Shown here: piece after piece, positions 1 to 11,440 of the stretch
Layout: every line of letters starts with the position of its first letter
Position numbering within the stretch: position 1 is the stretch's first letter
DNA from: Reticulitermes lucifugus
Lineage: Eukaryota > Arthropoda > Insecta > Blattodea > Rhinotermitidae
Direction of reading: 5' to 3'
Length of the DNA: 64,000 nt
NCBI GenBank assembly: GCA_026260175.1
Contig: JAKCWW010000065.1
Span: 123,721-187,720, forward strand
The notes under the pieces: generated by a model
What the model saw: only the letters and a program-made list of their open reading frames with translations
Told to the model about the DNA's origin: nothing
Database searches by the model: none
Position numbers and translations under genes: made by a program

Positions 1-950
1 GGTGTTAAAGAGAACGGAAGACCGATACAGGAGGCATTGCATCTCTTCATGTCTGAGTACGTGATATATATTTAAGTGTTTAAGGTATTTTTGTCTAAGT
101 TGTTTTGCATTGTATTATAGTAGTAGAGGCCCTGCATTAAAATAATCCCATGCGTAAGTAGTCACACAACATTTTCAAGTGGACTACTACATGTAGCAGT
201 TTGGCGATGGAACATATCAGCCTTCCGGATGCTCTCGAAAAAATAACAACGATAAAGAAGAGGATAGTTAAAAGAGAATAAGGAAAATACGGTGATGGTA
301 ATGATGATAATAATACAATGATAATAATAATAATCATAATACTTTGCGCACTGTCAAGATATGTTTTACTGATTATAAAATAAATAATATCCATTACCGA
401 TAATAAAATTTAATTTTCTATAAACAAATTACCTTTTAAAAAAATAATTATGTTACGTATGCTGAGTCCACTCATCGTTACGTATTTATAAAGTGTAATA
501 TTCTTAATAAAACACCTTTTTACAAGTAATGAAAGACAAATCCCACAGATAAACGTAGCAACTCAAAGTTGTACGACATTTCCACAGAGAGAAGATAATG
601 ATGAAGGCATGTTTAATTATATGTTCATTATTCAATATAAAGGCAGCCAAATATCAATAATTCAATAATAAATACAGGGAAAAATATGTTACAGCAAAAT
701 AAATATTTCAAACAGACTTCTACCTTTCAATGTGCGAGATTTGAACTCTTTCGCTGAACCAAACACATTGAGTGGTAACGCAATAATGTGTCCTTATTGC
801 GAGAGACTCCAGACAGCGCCTTTTGTGTATTTTAATCTCTGTAATGCAAGTTATTTAGTAACTGTACACTCACAAAATAAAACACAAATTCCATACTGTA
901 TGAGAAATTTATGCGAAATACGGTGGGCGGTTAGAAAGTAATATATGCTA
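1..950. other. AT-rich stretch without recognisable gene
   Basis: Only short open frames are present, and none resembles a known protein or shows exon-like structure. The stretch holds one ATG/ATA microsatellite at 298-340 and otherwise looks like ordinary intergenic or intronic DNA. Confidence 0.6.
298..340. repeat. ATG/ATA trinucleotide microsatellite
   Basis: This is an imperfect run of ATG/ATA/AAT triplets with a few interruptions. It accounts for the isoleucine-rich open frame read on the minus strand here, which is therefore not a gene. Confidence 0.85.
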
Positions 951-954
951 CACC

Positions 955-1224
955 AATTATTGGCAGTATGGTCTTGCGTTTTCTGGCGTGTGTGTTTTAT
1001 GTTGCCGTATGATGGTCATCTGTGTGTTCTGTTTGTGCTGCGTAGTGTCCTTATCGTACCGCTGCTGTGTAGTGACTGTGAGTGTAGTGCACTACACTCA
1101 CAGTCACTACACAGCAGCGGTACGATAAGGACACCACGCAGCACAAACAGAACACACCGATGACCATCATACGGCAACTTAAAACACACACGCCAGAAAA
1201 CGCAAGACCATACTGCCAATAATT
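955..1224. repeat. Near-perfect 270-bp palindrome (foldback, no loop)
   Basis: The two arms of about 135 bp meet head to head at 1089/1090 with essentially no spacer. Reading outward from the centre I count about three mismatches between the arms: a transition beside the CGTAGTG/CGTGGTG step, one in the GTCATC(T/G)GTG step, and one in the TTTTA(T/A)GTTG step. As a result the plus-strand frame at 945-1163 and the minus-strand frame at 1016-1219 encode almost the same peptide, which shows both are artefacts of the palindrome. The arm ends read AATTATTGG and CCAATAATT. I see no clear target-site duplication. It could be a foldback-type MITE, a recent inverted duplication, or a library or assembly inversion artefact. 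The mismatches argue mildly against a simple artefact. Its RNA would form a very long hairpin. Confidence 0.92.
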
Positions 1225-1425
1225 TCCTAGTTACATTAAGCTATGTAACACGTCTGATAATTTTATACTATTTTAATAATAATTTTAATAATAATCTTAT
1301 TATTATACAATTTCGTATGCATTGGACAACCATTGACTACTACATGTGTATCATGTTTTACATAATACGGATGTTACAACGTATTCTATAAATATGTGGT
1401 CTATGCTAGAAACCTCTAAGACCCC

Positions 1426-1459
1426 CTGAAGATGGCGGTTTAAAACGCCGAAATACGTA
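1426..1459 (+). ncRNA. Hammerhead-ribozyme-like motif, cut off by gap
   Basis: The order is CTGAAGA, a spacer T, a stem of GGCG/CGCC around a short loop, then GAAA followed by TACGTA, where the sequence runs into Ns. CTGAnGA, stem II and GAAA match the order of the hammerhead core. The base after GAAA is T rather than the C seen in other copies. As in all copies in this window, one extra T lies between the core and stem II, which a textbook hammerhead lacks. Such small variants are known from Penelope-like elements. Activity is doubtful. Confidence 0.5.
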
Positions 1460-1505
1460 NNNNNNNNNNNNNNNNNNNNNNNNNNNNNNNNNNNNNNNNN
1501 NNNNN
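1460..1505. other. Assembly gap (46 N)
   Basis: This is a run of N that begins exactly where the 3' part of a hammerhead-like motif should continue. A hairpin-forming repeat is a plausible cause of the break. Confidence 0.99.
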
Positions 1506-4500
1506 ATTTGTTGGTATGAAATAAAACTTTCACTTAAGTTAAAATGCACGGTAAATACAATATTAAATAAAATTCAGTTCGTTTTGTCACGATATTAACA
1601 TGGACATAGGAATTAAGGTATTTTAAAACATATGAGTGATAAATAACATTTGGGTTATTAACCATGCTTTTCGATATGTATTTAGGTTATGTAGTGTCTA
1701 AATGGTAGAATGGTTTGTGAATTGCAAGGAATGTGGAAGGAAGAAATGTAGTTGCTGTTTAATAGAGGGCAATGTACCCGCATCTTTCTAAGGGGACAGA
1801 GCAAAACAACTAACAGACAGAAAAGCCGTCCTCCGAGCCAAGATTCGAGCTCTCCAGTTTCCGAATAAGAAGCAACATCTCTAGTTATTTTATCTTGACA
1901 TCCATTTAAAAGAAAGCGGATAGAGTGTAAAGTCATATTTGGATGCTGGATTATTTTTTCGGTTCAGTGGTAAAGACATGTATTATCTTCTTCAGTATTA
2001 AGAAAATCTCTACCTTGCACACAATGCACTTACATGTTTCGTATAATTAATAATCTAAACCTATTTCTTTCTTAAGCAGTAATAACTGGCTGGGCTTTAT
2101 AACGGAGAGAGATTTTGTTCTCTGTGAGGTGGAAAATGAAAGTTTATAAGTAATTTAGATACATGTCAATTTTAAGATGTCTTTGATACCGTAATGACTG
2201 CAGGAAAGTTATCTTTGAATGAGAATGAAACAGTATAAATATTTATGTGAGAAAACGAATTAGGATGCAGTTATTGTAAATTATTTTACGGCAGTAATTT
2301 TTAATGGCAGAGGAAAGCTACGACATTTACTTAGACAGGAGAGCTTGTGATCTGCCAGAAAATCTAAGTACATATTTCCGGCGAATTTGTACCGTAACAT
2401 CAGTCCCTATACTAAAAAACATTTACAATTTTACTTGAAAATAAATTTATTTTCTCATAGTACTTGCTGTACACACTGCAGGAGCCGAAAATAAATACAT
2501 AGTTTCCTGAAGAATAAGGACAATTTATATGATATGCTTTGAGACACTTTTTGTACTATCTTAAAGCTGTATTTCAAATAAACTTTCTAAAATAATTGCT
2601 CTTCTGTGTCATGGTTTAAATTGTGGCGAATAAAATAATTGCAACGGCGTATTCTGTCACGTAGTGTACATAATTTATACAGGCGTTCTTCACTTTCAAA
2701 GCACCTTAGGGCTTGCCTAAACACTTAAATGTAATTTTATTTAGGCCAAAAAAGAAATCCGGCCTTCACTTTTCCAATTTACGAAAAAATTAAGAACGCT
2801 TTGCAAGCATTATGTGGCGAAATATTTTTACCGATTTTCTTCCAAATCGGACAAAAAGTTTGGTAATTACGAATAAAAATTTTGTTTATGGTCTTCATTA
2901 TAGTACTTTTTTAAGTAACTCACATTCACCAATAAGTATTCATGAACAAATCCTGCACTGAATTTTATCCAGATTCGGCGAAAGGAGTAGAAAATAGGTC
3001 AAACTTCATTTATGCCATTAAGTGAATTTTAGATTTTACAGCACCGATTTGATAAACATCCTGTGATGGGTAAATATACATGGGGATTCTTTATACTGAA
3101 TTTCTCTCAAAAGGATCAACAGATATGGAAATTACGGATAGAATTTCATTACATCCTTGTATAAGGCAGGTCTGTCACGGAGCCGATTTTTACAAAACTC
3201 ATGCTAGCTTGATAACTAGCTGTAAAGAATTTGTACACTGAATTTCTTAAAAATCTGAAGAATGCTTTCGTCCCTGATGGTACGTCACCGACTGAGATAA
3301 AGAGACACATATACAGACCGAAGTGGTCTTCACACAAGGCGTGTTTTAAGTCACGAAAGCTCGTAAAACTGCCTTTAGAATTTTGTTTAAATTGGTCACC
3401 AATCAAATCAAAGTAAGACAGATTTTATAATATGACTACTGATCTAAGAGATAAAGGTAGTAAAGGCAGGTATTTCTGACCGAGCACAGCTTAAGCTGGT
3501 GCTAGGAATGACGAAGACATTTCTTTTAACTTTTGTAGAAATCTACATGACGTTTCAGTTACAGTGCAAAAAGCAATTACGAGGACATGAAGAGGGATTT
3601 ATCGACTCTAAAATTAAAATACAATTGATCTTCAAATTCAGTTCTTAAATTTTGATTTAATTGCAATGTATAAAGTTATAGTCGTATTTTCCAGTGGATG
3701 TTAAAAATACGAAGACATTAATTAAATAAAAAAAGTAAATACTAAGAGATTACTTACAATAGCCTACCTAATAAATACATCGGATTTTATTTGGCATAGA
3801 AGTATTAAAGAAATACGCAAAAATATAATTAAAAATAATTTTTAGAAATAACGTAAAGAAATGCATATGCAAACAGATACTAAAAATAAGTTTGGACTTA
3901 GAAAGCACATAGGCAAACCAAGATTTTGAGTGAATTGGAATCTGAAACAGATTCATGGACCCAGACACTGCACTTACAAGTTTTGGAGGTGATAAAGTTT
4001 TGTTTGATTATCTTACAACGAAGAACGAAGTCACAGATTTATTGACACAGAAGATATATATATTGATACTAACAATTTAAAGCACTATAGTAGTTACATA
4101 TCCCAGTTCTCGTAACATTTAAAAATTCCGAATTTTTCTCACGCAGGGTATTTAAGGGTCTAGAGTGATTTTCAGTGCAAAGAGCCATTATTCCATTATA
4201 AGAATTAACTAATGATGTTTTTCATCTGCGACTTTAGAATTGATTCTTTATAAAAAATATAAATAAATCTGTGCCTCCTAAAGCCTACCATAGCTCAGAA
4301 CGTTAATTGCTGTCTCTTCGTTGGAAATAGCCGGCCATCTCCAAAGAAGGGACCGAAATATTCCTCCCTCTGAGTAAACATTCCACCCAGATATCCCCGC
4401 ATTCGAAGGACACACAATTTACGGAAAGTACCTACCTCACTTTAGTCGGTATCACGTAAGCAATTCTAAGGATCCACAAATGTCTACCACACATATTACC

Positions 4501-5588
4501 GAAAACCAATTTCATCAATACTCCTTGGGATTTCAGACCTCTTATTATTTTCAAATAATTTTATTGCGATTTTTAAACTGACACATTTTGGAAAAGAATT
4601 TCATATATATGTGTTGAGATATCAATCTCCACTAGCGTATATATGTTAATAAAACTTATATACTTGTAAAATATACAGCCTGAAAATTATCGCATGCCGA
4701 TCGAAAGTTGTAGTTACTTAACGTGTGCTTCTAAACTTTAATAGAGATTTACAAACCAACTGGATTGTGGTAGACGGTTACACCAATTAATTTAATTTGA
4801 TTTTCAACACAACAGGATGCAAAACATACACAAAACATTCATTTTGAATGTTGAATTCCATGTTGCCTGCGTGTAGACCAAGTTTTGGCAATGTTGCCTG
4901 CACCACATGAAAGGTTCAGCGGACCTGCACTAATGCTCCATGTTCATCCTTATTATAATACCACTCTTAACGGAAGGACAAGCGGGCGAAGTTTAGGAAC
5001 CTAAAAACAAATAGTGCTCTCTCGGATATCCGGGAGCATTGAACAGGAAAGTAACTTAAATTCGGTTTAATCAGCCCCCACATTTTTAAGTTACTGCACA
5101 ATAAATTGAATGAATTCAACATCTAGTAATACGTTTGCATTTATTTTTGATGTTCCGAAATATTTTTGTTAAGTGTAAAATCTATTAATTTGAAAAGTTA
5201 CGTCCTCTAATGTTCGTGTAAAAAGTAATATTGAAATTTCCCTAGCATATATCAACCATCTGAAATTTATAGAATATGGAGAACTTGGCAAAGCATTCAC
5301 TATTCGCCGTGGAAGAGAAATCGACCTGGTGGAGAAGATTCCCTTAAAAATCAGTGACACCGCCGTCCTGGGTAGATAGAAGAACAGCGACTTCATTTAG
5401 CAAGCGAAGTGCGTTTTAAGATCCCATAAATAACAGAAGGCATTACTAAATTATGAGTTTCTAGAAAGAATAGGTGGGGCTGAAATTAATGATACATGGA
5501 AAGAAAATAAAATTAACAGTATAGCTTTCCCTTCTCGTAATTGGAAGGGTAAGACACAAAGGTTAGATAACTTTCGTATCTTACCTCT
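1506..5588. other. AT-rich stretch, no gene recognised
   Basis: Open frames are all under 90 codons and unrelated to anything I recognise. Apart from a tRNA-like SINE head near 1795-1925, I see only small features: a short inverted repeat around 5012-5040 centred on GGATATCC, and the 11-mer ATGTTGCCTGC occurring twice between about 4860 and 4905. Confidence 0.55.
1795..1925 (-). mobile_element. tRNA-like SINE head (minus)
   Basis: On the minus strand the sequence has a box-B-like GAGCTCGAATCTTGG preceded by a possible, poorly conserved box A region. A GC-richer body with CTCGGAGGACGG follows. This is how tRNA-derived SINEs read. I cannot define the ends or a target duplication, so the call rests on box B and composition. 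Confidence 0.4.
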
Positions 5589-5625
5589 GTGAAGATGGCC
5601 ACATGGTTGGCCGAAACATGTAGGC
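5589..5625 (+). ncRNA. Hammerhead-like motif (core C changed)
   Basis: GTGAAGA replaces the expected CTGAAGA. A perfect 5-bp stem GGCCA/TGGCC follows, then GAAA and ACATGTA. The ACATGT palindrome after GAAA would form stem III only between two RNA copies. The first core base is G, so self-cleavage is unlikely. A (TA)n tract follows directly downstream. Confidence 0.5.
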
Positions 5626-5633
5626 GGTCATTG

Positions 5634-5656
5634 TATATATATATATATATATATAT
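5634..5656. repeat. (TA)n microsatellite
   Basis: About eleven uninterrupted TA units lie immediately 3' of the hammerhead-like motif, where other copies have AT-rich tails. Confidence 0.95.
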
Positions 5657-7434
5657 CAAATAATTTCAAAATATTTGTGTGAATTGTTTGGTATTATTAT
5701 TGTATAGAAACAATAATGGTTTTTTAAAATTTCACTTGTATAAACCCATTTGAATCTTAATCTTTAATATTGTAAATTATATGTTATTATAATAGTAATT
5801 AAATTAGTAATGGAATTTACAGAACATTTATGCTTACATAATAATTACATATTTATTTTAGATATATCAGAAAATCATCATAGAAAACTTACGGAAAAAT
5901 TTTCAGATTTCATTCACTTTATTAAGGAAAACGAAATATATTTTAGGTCTAAATTGAAGAATTACAGTTACATGTCAATACTTCACGCTGTATATATTAT
6001 ATAGTGTCAGTACTAAAATACGCGCCTTCTTGTTGGAACATTATCCTGAAGGCAATGCAACTTTACTGTGAAACACTTACTAAAACGCATTTTTTGTTGA
6101 AATATTAAAATATGAAGTGATGTTTTTAAATTTCTAGTGTCAGAATAGTTGTTTTGTTTCAACAGACTTCAGTTACGTAGAGTTCAAGAATTGTAATATG
6201 GGAAAGAAAATGAGTTGCAGGTTAATGAAGAAAAGGTCTTGTTCATCTAATGATAACTTATAATATAAATATTCTTGTTCGTTCATCTCTATCGAGCACA
6301 CCAAGAGAGGTAATAAATCCTTCGAAACACAGTTTACATATTTAGGAACTACCGTAAGGAATGAAAATTGCCTTCTTGAAGAAATTAAGAGCAGAATTAA
6401 TTCAGAGAATGTCTGCTACCCTTTGGCCCAGAATCCTTTGTCTTCCATTTTTTTATCTCAAACACAAAGATTAAAATACACGTAAATGTTGTTTGGCTTG
6501 TTGTTTTATATGGGTGTGGAACTTGGTCTTTTACTTTCATGAAGAAATATACGCCGTGGTTGTTTGAAAATAGAGTTCTGAAGAAGATATTTGGGCGTAA
6601 GAGGGTGAGGTAACAGGGGACTAGAGGAGACAGCATACGGAAGAGCATTTTAAGCTGGCTTGTTCACCAAATATTCTTCTGTTCAAATCAAGAAGGATTA
6701 TGGAACATATGGGGTGAGGAAAGTTGCATACAGGGTTTGGTAGGAAGAGGAAAAGAGACCACTTGGGTGACCTAGGCGTAGATGAAAACATGATATTAAA
6801 CTTGATCTTTAAGGAGTAGGATAAGGTTTTTTTACTAGATTGATCTGGTTCAGTATAGAGAAAAGTGGCCGGCACGTTTGGACACAGTGATGAAATTTCG
6901 GGTTCCATAAAATGTGGGGAATTTCTTTACTAGCTAAGGAAAGGTTAGCTTCTCAAGCAGGACGCTGCTCCATGCATTTTTTTTATTAGTCTTCTCCGTT
7001 TCATTAAAATCGCAGCAAAGAATTGAATTTCATTACTTTCCCCCTACTTTATACAAACCTAACAATTGATAGTGTCGTTAAATAACACACTTGAATACGG
7101 TTTTTACCTCTCAAACCAAGAGGTGGCTAAGACTTAGTGACAGTTAAAGGAATAGATTAGGCAGAACCTAGTCCTTTCGCAGATACATCTTCACTGGTCC
7201 AACTGAAGTGAATTTTAAATTAATTTTCACCTTGCTCTCATCCAAAGACGATCAAAACGTTTCTGTGCATATGTTAGGGAAATGTGAGGGCACAATTGTT
7301 CTTAAGTCAGTTACGTGACTGTACCAGAAGCAAATTAATTTTGAGAGTGTAACAAGTAACAAGTTACTCAATTTCCAGTTTTCAACTGAACTGTAAAAAA
7401 ACAAAAGAAGGATGTGCATTAACAATCACGCCTC
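5657..7434. other. AT-rich stretch, no gene recognised
   Basis: There are frames of 64 to 95 codons on both strands (for example minus 6621-6908), but none has recognisable motifs or a conserved domain. I see no repeat that I can name. Confidence 0.5.
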
Positions 7435-7560
7435 ACTTTCGGTCGAGTGCGTAGGACTCCTATTTCCCAATCGGGAATCCTCCGGTTCATATCTCGGTCC
7501 ATAAATTAAATATCCTGCCTGGACCAACATCTGAAAAGACAGTACATCAAACGCGGCCAT
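7435..7560 (+). mobile_element. tRNA-like SINE head (plus)
   Basis: A box-A-like segment (CGGTCGAGTGCGTAGG) is followed about 40 bp later by a box-B-like segment (CCGGTTCATATCTCGG), the order and rough spacing expected of a pol III promoter. The following sequence (CTGGACCAACATCTG and onward) looks like a SINE body. The ends are not resolved. Confidence 0.45.
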
Positions 7561-7884
7561 GAGAACTCCCTTCCACGTCCTACCAAATTAGTTACTCACT
7601 AAGTACTCTAAAATGTGACTTGAACAATCTTCACAAATAGTAGGCGCCGTGAAATAAAGGACAACATCATAAACAAATAGAAGTAAAGGAACAGTAAAGG
7701 TGTTACAGTCTATTATATGTCAAAATAGAGTTTGCTTTATACCTTATCAATGAGCCAAGACGTATGAGAAGTATGAATATAAAGCTCCACGAAATTAAAG
7801 CAAATACACTAGATGGAATGTGTGATTAACTTCAAGCTACAGTTGCTTTACTTCTATCTAAAGCGTCAATCAGTACAGGATAAT

Positions 7885-7950
7885 ATGACAGTCTCTGCCG
7901 GGAATTGAATTCCTGTCATAGACCCCAAAGCCAGCTACCTTATTTAGTGA
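7885..7950 (-). mobile_element. tRNA-like SINE head (minus)
   Basis: On the minus strand GGTAGCTGGCTTTGGGG is followed by GGAATTCAATTCCCGG, resembling degenerate A and B boxes with tRNA-like spacing. No target duplication or tail was found. Confidence 0.4.
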
Positions 7951-8103
7951 GAAATCGTAACTGCTTGCTGAAAATCAATTCGTAATTTCAAGAAGAGACC
8001 TAGGCCTATGACAACTGTGTGAATGCCGTAATATTGGATATTCCATCATACATATTTTGCTATTAACGAGAAGGAAATAAGTGCAAGCGATTTTTCTTAT
8101 TCG

Positions 8104-8155
8104 TGATGATGATGATGATGATGATAATGATGATGATGATAATAATAATAATAAT
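8104..8155. repeat. Compound (GAT)n(AAT)n microsatellite
   Basis: A GAT run passes into an AAT run. On the minus strand it encodes the serine/leucine-rich segment of an otherwise meaningless frame at 7975-8217. Confidence 0.95.
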
Positions 8156-8732
8156 ACAAGATCAGGCCCACTTTTAAAGTTTGCTGTAAATATCAATATT
8201 AATAGCGGGAACTTCACTATCTACCTAAAACTTTGAGCAATGTTGAGCAGGACGCTGAAATAATAAAGCTACAGAGTTGTGGTTTGCAAGGATACACTTA
8301 GACTGTCAGCAGAGTTACCCCTATCCTGACTGATTTATTTTATAACATTTCTCAGCTATTTATAAATAAGGTGAACAAGACTGTTACCATTATTGCACTG
8401 AACTGCCATCATATTCTTGAAAATGTTTAGTGTGAGTTATTATTGAAATATCTTAGCTTCAGCACTCGTAGGTTTGTTAGAAAATATTAACTTCTTCACT
8501 TACAGAGTTCTCTGGCTTTCTAGAAACATAATATTAATTTCAAACTTTGAAAAACATGGGCCAACAGCCAAATTCTTAAAAAGTTTTAGCTTCCATTTTA
8601 GTGTCTCCCTTTCCAACATTTGGGATCTAATATTAAATGTTTACATTATTGCCGTTTGGCACGTAACTCGTAGATGTGCATCGACGTTGCAGAGGAAACT
8701 GCTGCATCAGGCATCAGGGACAGTTAAAGTAG

Positions 8733-8845
8733 CAGCAAGCGGAAGAAAGTGAAGCAGGCATAGGGACAGGGTCGGCCAGAGTAGGGCTCTTCCTGACTCT
8801 GGTCAACACTGTCCCTAGGTCCGCTTTATTTCTTTTTTCCGCATG
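8733..8845. repeat. Imperfect inverted repeat, about 50-bp arms
   Basis: The left arm runs from the GCGGAAGAAAG region through AGGGACAG to CCAGAGT. It is mirrored by ACTCTGG, CTGTCCCT and the CTTTATTTCTTTTTTCCGC region, centred near 8789 with a short loop. Several mismatches show age. It resembles a small hairpin MITE or a foldback duplication. No flanking duplication is evident. Confidence 0.75.
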
Positions 8846-9070
8846 CGGGTTCGTCACCAGTTTCAGATAGAATCTAGATTAATCAGCAGTAAGGGTCCCA
8901 AAAAAGATATGTTTTCTCTGTACCATGCAACCCTTTCCTTGCAATAATCTTTCTGGATTTAAATAACGTAATCTGTAGTAAACCAAAATAAAATTTATAT
9001 TATGTTGTTCTGGGGTGTGGTACTGCTTCGACTGGTAGGTGTTTATCGGACGTTATAAGGAACATACTGC

Positions 9071-9150
9071 TTTGAAGATGGAGGTATTACGTCGTTCTTT
9101 ATTCTGAAATGTTGGATTCTTTAAAATACTACCAGACAATGGACACAGTC
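9071..9150 (+). repeat. Dispersed repeat with degenerate hammerhead-like core
   Basis: TTTGAAGATGGAGG is followed by a divergent spacer, TTCTGAAATGTTGG, and then ACCAGACAATGGACACAG downstream. The same order occurs at 11061-11125 and more weakly at 29803-29836. The GAAGA, stem and GAAA layout parallels the clearer hammerhead-like copies, but the pairing is poor and I do not expect ribozyme activity. Confidence 0.4.
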
Positions 9151-10051
9151 CACCATAATACTTGCCGTTGTGTCAGGACTCTGGAGAATCACAGGAACAT
9201 GTTAGTAACAGCGGATAGTGAAAGCTAGTTTCATATAAATTTAATAAATTCAGAAGGAATAGGAATCTAACTTTGATATAAGATTGAATGCACTGAAGCA
9301 TAAGCGTGTGAAATGGCGGATAATAATTATTTACGTAAAAGGTTCAAATACACAATTCCAATTTTAGGCAGGCTGTACTACAAAATTTTGAATACCACAT
9401 TTTATGCTGAAGTTCCTAATCTCCAGTGTATTTACTGAACGAGTAACTTCATATCCTTCTTGAAAGATCTTGCCAGTAAGACAGTTAAAATTTAGGTTAA
9501 TTATTTACATCTGCTGGCATTCATTACACATCAATATTTGCCATTAATTATATTTTCATAATATCTCACTCCATGTTAGCGCTGTAAATCACAAAGTATA
9601 TGACATCGAACAACTAGCAAAGGATGTGGAAGAAAGGTTTCATGGCGTAATTAAAGTACTCTCCAAATATTTACCTCTAGGGACCAGAGAAAACATTGAA
9701 AATTAGTCAATATAATCGGTGTGCCGGCAGAAATTCCAAAACAGTTTACAAGCTTTATAGCGGCAGTCATTTTGTTCATTATTAAATTTTCGAACTTTGT
9801 TACTAGAGTTAGTTGTATTAGAAATTTCTGGAAGAAAGATATTCACATGGTATTTTAATACAGCCGTATATTAATTTTTAATTAATTGTTGTGATTTGTG
9901 TAATTCCAAACATGTTTCTTCGTTTGTGCAAATGCATTTTAATTTCAACTGATTGTATAGATTCCTATAAAAAGAGGAACCTGTGATGAGTAGAGAACTG
10001 AAGAGAATATGAAGGTAAGAGGGAATAAGGGAACGATAAAAATTCAATTAT

Positions 10052-10140
10052 GATAGCCGGTTTGTCCTTTGAGTTTCGAATCCGTGACCTCCGGAATATA
10101 TAACTAAGGAGTTAACTACCAAACAATGGTATATCCAATG
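10052..10140 (-). mobile_element. tRNA-like SINE head (minus)
   Basis: On the minus strand TTTGGTAGTTAACTCC (box-A-like) is followed by GGTCACGGATTCGAAACTC (box-B-like) with tRNA-like spacing. Termini are not identified. Confidence 0.5.
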
Positions 10141-11060
10141 TGAAAATTTCTCAAGAAAATGGGCCTGTTATAGTATTGAGTATGTGGGGAGCTCGGAAAT
10201 CAGTAACCTAGAATTGTTACATTTAAATATAAATAAACAGGGATCGTATCATACTTTCCATTTTCTGAAATATGTGACAAAGGTATTATGTGATCAAACG
10301 AAACAAATGAAGCCGAAATTAAACTTTTTTCGAAATTAAATTGGTCGTATTATCTTATTTGTATGTTACAAAGAGGAACGATTTCTCTAAACTTGTAAAA
10401 CGAGCTATCTAGCTTTTGTGGAACGTTGGAAACAACTTTTGGCCCATCTAAATGAAATATTTCCCTCCCTTGTCGTGTCTCGAAAACATGCCATCAGCCC
10501 ATGACCAGCTGCTGAAGCCCTTCATTCCAGCCGCAAAATTCTCTCTCTTTCTCTCCCTCCCATCCCCCCTCCAAAGAACACATGGTTTTCGCGTCACTGG
10601 CGCCTACATCTCATCCCCTCTTTTGCCTACTAGCTTTTACCCCATCTCGAAGGCTCCAGCGGCAGAGTTTGCGCGGCATGTCTGATAAAGCTCCACATGG
10701 ATTAATGTGTTCTGTGTTTATTCGAGCATGTTAAGTAGATGCAGCAAGTTTCAGGTCAACAACGGATCCTCTTCAATGTAGCTCGTGTCTACGTAGATTC
10801 AAAATAAACACAAAGTAACTTCTTAGACGAAGACAAAGATGATGAAGCCATTAGCATACCTCTTATAGCCTTCCCTATGTCTACAGGTATTTAAGAATAG
10901 TGGAAATTATTACAGTACTCTATTTGCTATTTAAGTGATTTTTGGGTTTATCAAAAACAGATTGATGTTTAGTTTGCTCTCTTCTGGGTCGTATGCGATG
11001 TAGTCTGTCAGCTCTTTACGAACGTTTCGAAGAAAACTAAACACTCCATATTCTTCTACT

Positions 11061-11125
11061 TCCAAGATGGAAACAGCAGCTATCTCCGAAATGTTGATAA
11101 CCAGCTGCCGGACTACAGAGCATCA
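11061..11125 (+). repeat. Dispersed repeat, same family as 9071
   Basis: TCCAAGATGGAAACAGCAGC leads to CTCCGAAATGTTG and then to GCCGGACTAC, matching the layout and downstream sequence of the copy at 9071-9150. Confidence 0.4.
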
Positions 11126-11176
11126 AAATCTAAACTTCATATCATCTTAGTAAGAACCTCGAATACCAACTAAAAT

Positions 11177-11440
11177 CATGGCTCAGGCGGTTTGTCGCCG
11201 GCCTCTCACCGCGTAGGCCAGGGTTCGATCCCGGGTCGGTCCATGTTGGATTTATGGTGGACAAAGTGGCACTGGGACTGGTTTCTCTCACAGTTCTTCG
11301 GTTTTCCCCGGCCAATTTCATTCCACCGTTGCTCTATTAAAAGGAAAAAGCAGAAAAAACCACATCATATTCCTCATAGGGTTGCACAATAAGCCTTCAA
11401 GGCTGCGGTGCGTCCGTAGCATCTGCTACGGGGCCCTTCA
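11177..11440 (+). mobile_element. tRNA-derived SINE, family 1, copy 1
   Basis: The head reads CATGGCTCAGGCGG (box A region) and GGGTTCGATCCCGGG (box B), spaced as in a tRNA. The conserved body has TGGACAAAGTGGCACTGGG, TTCTTCGGTTTTCCCC and TTTCATTCCACCG. The end has GGGTTGCACAATAAGCC, GGCTGCGGTGCGTCCG and GGGGCCCTTCA. The copies at 36889 and 42745 share all of these blocks in order. The 66-codon frame at 11192-11392 is the SINE body read as protein and is not a gene. No convincing target duplication is visible. Confidence 0.85.

Larger units (their letters stand above)
8156..10051. other. Non-coding stretch with two small repeats
   Basis: Apart from the inverted repeat at 8733-8845 and the dispersed motif at 9071-9150, nothing is recognisable. 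The 92-codon plus frame at 8474-8752 has no motif I know and ends inside the inverted repeat. Confidence 0.5.

Noticed and set aside
945-1219. Two similar proteins on opposite strands
   Set aside because: They are produced by the palindrome at 955-1224, which makes both strands read alike.
4320-4380. Further family-C-like motif (AAGAAGGGACCGAAATATT)
   Set aside because: The stem between the blocks is missing and flanks do not match the family C copies.
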